From: Ricinus communis
Taxonomy: Eukaryota > Streptophyta > Magnoliopsida > Malpighiales > Euphorbiaceae
Assembly: GCF_019578655.1 (NCBI RefSeq)
Contig: NC_063257.1
Coordinates: 17,236,001-17,300,000, forward strand
Direction of reading: 5' to 3'
Length of the DNA stretch: 64,000 nt
Shown piece by piece: positions 58,742 through 64,000 of the stretch. Every line of letters starts with the position of its first letter. The stretch's first letter is position 1. The translations under genes and the position numbers were made by a program. The notes beneath the pieces were generated by a model. That model made no database searches, was not told the DNA's origin, and worked only from the letters and a program-made list of their open reading frames with translations.

Positions 58742-60205
58742 TGATAGGCATCATATTATACATATTTACATGCCTAATTGTTTACATTCTTGTGCATAAT
58801 TATCTCGTTTTATGCTAGAATCACTTGTCTTTTAGTTCCTTTCACGTTTCATGTCATTATCGAAGGACATTATCAATAATCGAGGGAAATACGCGCAATT
58901 ACGGACCAGAATCCATCAAATTGAGCAAGGACTAGCATTTCGAGGTTGACCACGGCCTGGACTCCGGTCGTGCTGAATTGTCAAGTAGCTGCCCTCTAAG
59001 AGTGCCATTTTGGCATGGTTTCCATAGCCACCACGGCCCGTGGTAGCTCAGCACTGGCTAGGGCATGGCCTGGAAGAGGTCAATAGAACTGAATGCGTAG
59101 GTTCAGCATGGCCTAGACTCCACCCGTGCTGATCAGCATAGGCTTAACCACAGCCGTGTTGAAGGGACTATATAGGCAAAAATGATTTGGTGAATTAGGG
59201 TTCGATTTTTTGACTTGATATTCATTATACGAACTTAAATCATTTGTTTTCAGACCTCAATTCTCGACTTTGGAAGATCAATTTCATCAATTAAAGGAAG
59301 GATTACACTTGTTTCAACATCAATTTGAAGATCAAGACAAGATTTGGGAGCATTTAAGAGGCAAATTAGGGTTTGCTATTCTGAATTGGAAAATTAGGGT
59401 TTCTCATCCAACTTGAAGAAGAAGGATGTACATGCCTTTAATTTACTTTTCTAATTTTATTCCTTATTTTGTGGTGCTTATTAGTATGAGTAGCTAAATT
59501 GTTAAACCCAATTGGGGTTCCTATATTGTTGATTGATTTTAATGTTATGAGATTTTGATTGTCAATTCTTGATTCTTCTTGCTTTTATTATTAATGAGAA
59601 GTCACTTTATTCATTAAACGTTGTGAATTGTGGTATTTAGATTGCTTTATGTAATTGAGAAATTCGTTTAGTAATCAGAAATTGGAATAGCAAGAACTGG
59701 TTAATAATCACTTAGAGATAAGGGTAATTGACTAGTCGGATTAAGAATTAACAAAGCTTAATAGAGGCGGGTTAAACCTTAATGCTAATCGGATAATCGA
59801 TTGTTAGGAAGAGATTCTAACTTTAGGTTATTAGGTTTAGGAATTCGGTTATCTCGAGAAGGAGACTGAATTCAGTTAAGACTTCATCTACGGGTAATTG
59901 CAATTGATAATCAATTTAATCTCTATCTTCACTAAAATCCAATTAACTTAGGTCCCCTAGGGTCTGCTTTTTCCTTCGAGATTTTTCCTAAATCCTTTCA
60001 GATAATTTGACATTTAATTAATTGTTTATTCATATTTAATCATAGTATAACACTTCATTGATTTGTTTAGGTTAAATAACATAAGATGCTACAGTAGGTC
60101 TAGGATCACCCTTTCCCGAGAATACGACCTTGATACTCACCGTTTGTGCTAGTCTGCATCGATAGGTTCACTACCTTAGATTGTAGCTACGTAAATAGCT
60201 TATCA
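58742..60205 (+). mobile_element. 3' LTR of Q, complete
   Basis: 1464 bp, TGATAGGCATC...AATAGCTTATCA, matching the 5' LTR apart from solo LTR S. TATA box ACTATATAGGC near 59167, after CACGGCC motifs. Followed by the target duplication TACCA (60206-60210). Confidence 0.9.
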
Positions 60206-60300
60206 TACCACATGTTTCTCCAAAAGAGGCTTTTCTTGTGGCCGAAACCTTAAAAAATTACTTGCTTTTAGAGGCTTACCCTGTGTGGGGTAAAGCTCAC
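60206..60300 (+). pseudogene. Continuation of Tigger-like transposase frame
   Basis: After TACCA the frame left at 29455 continues as HVSPKEAFLVAETLKNYLL. This fits the C-terminal region of plant Tigger-like transposases, where a Ser-x-x-Glu-Ala helix is common. It then enters a palindrome (60275-60314) and hits a stop at about 60308. This fragment is the right-hand half of the gene split by Q. Confidence 0.6.
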
Positions 60301-60314
60301 CCCACATAGGGTAA
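60275..60314. repeat. 17-bp inverted repeat, CTTACCCT(R)TGTGGGG
   Basis: The arms CTTACCCTGTGTGGGG and CCCCACATAGGGTAAG face each other over an 8-base loop, with one mismatch. A related CTTACCCTGCGTGGG occurs at about 61193. Confidence 0.6.
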
Positions 60315-63300
60315 GCCCACATGAGCTTTTAAGGAAGCTTCTATGGTGCTTTTTAACTCAAAACTTCCTCTAGAACTAACAAAAAACAGTAAATATAATG
60401 CAAATAGATACAAATACACAATGAGGCAAGTTTAACTCTAGACTTTAGGCCCTTAGAATATATCTTTGAAACTTTTAAAAGGAAAAAGTTGATTTGAGTA
60501 GAGAAATGGACTCCTAGGCTCCCAAGCACACTAAGGGACACCAAAGTCCTTTAGACATCCCTACAAGACCTACAGAATAGAAAATTTAAGTATGTAAAAG
60601 GGGAGGTTTTATTTCTTAGAGGTAGGCTTTTTGGGTTTAAGGGTGCAAGTTGTGAAAATAGGGTTTTAAGTGTTTTAAGTGGGTTAAGGTGAGAGCTTGA
60701 GGTAGGTGAAGTGTTTCAAGCTACTGGAGGTGTTGAAGAAGAGGTATAGGAATGGTTTCTTAGAAAATGTTTTATTGTATTGATTGAAGATTGAAGGTTG
60801 GTTGATGAAAAGGTATGGTTTTCTTTTTGTTGTAATGATGGATTTAAGCTAAGGTTTTTTAGGGTTTTCTTATGGTTTGAGAAGGTGTAGAGTTGATAGA
60901 GATATTGAGAGGATATGTAGAGATTAAGGTTTTCAACTATTATTTTTGGGTGGGAAAGTGTGGCTAGGGTCTTAGAAAAGATTAATGATGTATTTATATG
61001 TGAAAGTGAATGTTTTAAGGGTCTTAGGGGGAGGCTTTTAATTGGTTGAAGAAATAGAGGGTCAAGGATGCATTTTTGAGGATTTAAGGAATGTCTCCAA
61101 TGTTGGCACGGGTCCCTAGTTTTTCTTTAACTGCCAAAGGCATAAAATTTGGTAGATAACGTTCTGAAGCCTAAAACCACGTGAACTTGGCCTTACCCTG
61201 CGTGGGTTTAAGCTAGTCTACTATGATTTTGAGTCGTGGATGAGGTTTTTAGGTTCTAGCTTTGTGTTTTTGAAGGTTTCAAGGATTTTTAGGGGTTCTT
61301 TATGTATTGTTGATCCATTCCAAAGGTTTCTAATGTCTTTAAGTGCCTTTCGAATCTTTCTTCCCCTCACTACTCAAAGTTTGCTCTACTAGACTTGTCC
61401 TAGTCTCGTCATCGGGCTTACATAACAAAGGAGCAAAAGTGAAGTAATAATAGAGGTTTTAATATAAACTCTATGCTCAAAGATGTATGAAGATGTTTCC
61501 GACTTGTATTTGATTTTTAGAGAGCTTAAGAACTTTCAATTTCATGTTCCAAGTGAGTATTTATAGTATTATAAAAGGTGGCTAATTCAAATCCTCTCTA
61601 ACGACTATAAAATCAGCATTTAATACATTGCAGCACTGTGGGTGGCGGTTTCAAGGGCTCACCCAAGTGTCTCTAGCGATTATGACACTACAAGGCTTTT
61701 TAACCTAATCAGGAACATGCTAACTAGTCATAGAGACTAGCGCAAATATGAAGTCGCCACCCAGGTAATTCTCCAAGACATTTTTACTAATTTGAGTGGC
61801 ATACTAGATTCCATAAGGAAGCTTCGCCATATTCAGAGATGGATTCCAAAACCAACTTCCTTATTTGTATATCTTAGTCTTTAATTTTATTATTTAACAA
61901 GCTATTCCTTATAAATACATAAGTTTATATTTACAAGCATCTATTACAACATGTGAGGTCCTCTTAAGTCTAGCTCATTTTATTAAGTTCAACCCCTATT
62001 TAATTTATTAACCTATTCCACTAATTAATTATGTACAAGGTTTTACTTAGTCTAGCCCAATTACAAGTTATGCTTTAATTCCGAGCCTTTAAGTCTAGAC
62101 GGACTACTTTTTATGCAAAGATCTAATTATGTGATCTTAAATCTAATATGACTTAATTAATTATATTAAAGCATGAGAAATCCCATTAGGTCTATATTGA
62201 TTTTAGATTTAGTCTAATTACTATTTGATTAACCTAATGGACTATAATTTTCATGTTAGGTCCAATTTTTAACTTAGGGTCTACGTGTCCAAATTTTAAT
62301 TAGGTAATCATACTTTAACATAATTGTTGTGCCATAGCATGATGCACTAGTTGAGGCTCGATGGTACACACATGTTCCTGTGTATCCATTCTCTTCCCAA
62401 GAGTACGTTGTACTGTACTGGGGCGTCAATCACATAAAACTTTATCACATATCAAGCATAAAGCAAAAATAAAAATGCAAAAAATTAAATCTAGCTATTA
62501 CAATCTTTCCTACAACTAAAGAAAGAAATAAGAACACCTAAATACTAAGTATAATATATAAAATCACCAAAAATACATCAAAAATCCGAAAGCGAAGTCA
62601 AAATTATGCACAACCAATTGGTCCAAGGCATAGAGCTGATCGGCTCAACACAGAGCCAAATTGACTCTACACTGAGCTGATCGGCTCTAGGGCTTCTCCA
62701 TGTCAATTATGTGATTTTCCTCAATTTTTCATGTCCAAAAAATTGATTTTTACAGCACAAAGAATAAAAAATTTGATAAAACATATAAAATTGAATAAAC
62801 AATATAAAAAATAGAATCAAACAATGAAAACCTAAAAAAACATACAAACCCTAGAAATCAAAACTAATAATAAGTAAAAATAACATTTTAAAGCATATTC
62901 CCAATTTTAATCATGCAATTCTAGAATCTAATTCAAATGAACATAAATAAATTAGTCATGTTTTTCTAATTATTAAACTAATCAGATTTAAAATTCAATA
63001 AATCATACTATCAGATTCAAAATCCTACATGTTCTTATTATCAGATTCAAAACCCAACAAGTTGTAGCATGTTAATTCACAAGAAATCTCTATTCTAATC
63101 ACATAGATCATATGAAATAATAATAAAACATCCTAAACATGTTTCTAGATTCACAAATAAACATAAAAAACCAGTAAGGCAAAAAGTGTTGATGATATGG
63201 ATGTAGGGGAACCCTTAGGTTGTCACCATTGGTTGTTGTTCTATGAGTCTTAGGAGACGAGGAAGCAGTTGAATCGAAGATAAGTTGAGAATCCAGTGCG

Positions 63301-64000
63301 ATTTGAGATTTCAAAAAAGTTACCGCCGTTCAAAGAAAAAAGGATTTTCCTAATCTATGGTTCTTTTTTAATGTCTTCTAAAGAAACTATCTATATTTAA
63401 GACATATGGTTTTCTCTCAAAAAGTCTTTGTCTCTGAAAGAAAATTCTAACGATGAATAAAAATTGCTAATTTAATAAAAGTTTCTAATCAATGAAAGTT
63501 GCTCCTCAAGACATTGGGCATATTGTTCTACTTATAGAGCTAGGGTTTAGAAACCCTAAAAAACAGAACGATAAACTTTAGTTATTTCAAATACTTTTCC
63601 TTTGTCGGTCAATAATATCCAATAAAAATCTTTTAAAAATCTCAATAATTATCACAAAAACTTTCTAGAAATTTATTTTATATTTTTGGGAGATTTAAAG
63701 TAAAAGATACACGCAAAACATCATCGAATCATGAAAAATAGCCAATTAGCACTGTGTAGGCCAACCTGCTATGCATAGAGCCGATTCAATTGTACGTAAA
63801 GCTGATTGGTTCTAAGGGCTAAATAGTTTGGAAAATCATGGCAATTTGGTCCTTAAACTTGCTGAAATAACCATTTTACCCTTTAAAGTTAACTTTTCTA
63901 ACAATTACATCCAAACTGATTCTAGAAAAGTGATTTAATTTAATTATTCTCAATCTTACCTTTTATTCTCCCATCCTCAATCTCCCGAAACTCGAGAAAG
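60315..64000. other. Repeat-like noncoding DNA without recognised gene
   Basis: No ORF over about 70 codons with family features. A TATA-like TATTATAAAAGG at about 61567, GTCGCCACCCAGG at about 61752 and repeated GAGCTGATCGGCTC motifs (62633, 62680) with GCCGATT/GCTGATTGG variants near 63780 suggest LTR or other transposon remnants. I cannot place element borders. Confidence 0.35.

Larger units (their letters stand above)
29456..60205 (+). mobile_element. Element Q: Athila-type LTR retrotransposon with nested guests
   Basis: The element is bounded by TGATA...TATCA LTRs and TACCA duplications. In order it has: 5' LTR 29456-33229; PBS 33236; gag-protease 33401-36028; RT, RNase H and integrase 43782-46563; a downstream ORF 47850-49397 resembling ATHILA ORF1; a noncoding tail to 50787; and 3' LTR 58742-60205. 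Guests are solo LTR S, element P with solo LTR R, and reverse element P2. Coding parts have many stops, so it is defective. Without the guests and the duplicated end it would be roughly 13 kb, within the usual Athila range. Confidence 0.9.

Overview
This is eukaryotic, AT-rich nuclear DNA from a flowering plant, almost certainly a eudicot. The evidence is two intron-containing plant genes and long nests of plant Ty3/gypsy retrotransposons (chromovirus and Athila lineages) primed by tRNA-Asp. The species cannot be fixed from the sequence; a Euphorbiaceae-like genome is only a guess. There are two host genes, both on the minus strand: an ETO1-like BTB/TPR gene (14764-19056, best match EOL2) and an organelle-targeted PPR-like gene (24627-26970). 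Nearly everything else is transposon.

Layout. 1-7047: rearranged remains of two LTR retrotransposons, called X and Y here. Y is a minus-strand chromovirus with a decayed integrase, and X is inserted in its LTR. 7048-12298: the 3' part of an Athila-type element (Z) with gag, protease and a stub of RT, a noncoding tail and a 3' LTR. 12299-14200: a 5' fragment of a minus-strand LINE. 14764-19056: EOL2-like gene. 19057-24626: AT-rich intergenic DNA with MITE-like inverted-repeat elements. 24627-26970: PPR-like gene. 28140-29455: a broken Tigger/pogo-type transposase gene.

29456-60205 is one Athila-type element (Q), about 30.7 kb with its nested guests, flanked by the 5-bp target duplication TACCA. 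It landed inside the transposase gene, whose frame resumes at 60211. Q carries a solo LTR (S) in its 5' LTR. A second element of another family (P, 36029-43781, target duplication GCGCT) sits in its pol gene. P in turn has a solo LTR (R, 37313-38721, target duplication ACGAC) in its 5' LTR. A second P copy (P2) lies in reverse orientation near Q's 3' end and is flanked by ~0.68-kb direct repeats of Q instead of a short target duplication. The order of events reads: transposase, then Q, then P into Q, then R into P.

60206-64000 is the far flank of Q: about 90 bp of transposase-like reading frame, then repeat-like noncoding DNA without a recognisable gene.

The main observations beyond annotation are: (i) family P is a gag-protease-only lineage with its own conserved C-terminal tail; (ii) three element families (Z, P, Q) share evenly spaced noncoding blocks between coding region and 3' LTR; (iii) a small hairpin just after the coding region keeps its pairing through compensatory changes between Z and P; (iv) GC-rich CACGGCCGTG-type palindromes lie upstream of LTR TATA boxes and of an LTR-like internal promoter in Q. 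All retroelement genes here carry stops or frameshifts, so none of these copies looks autonomous.
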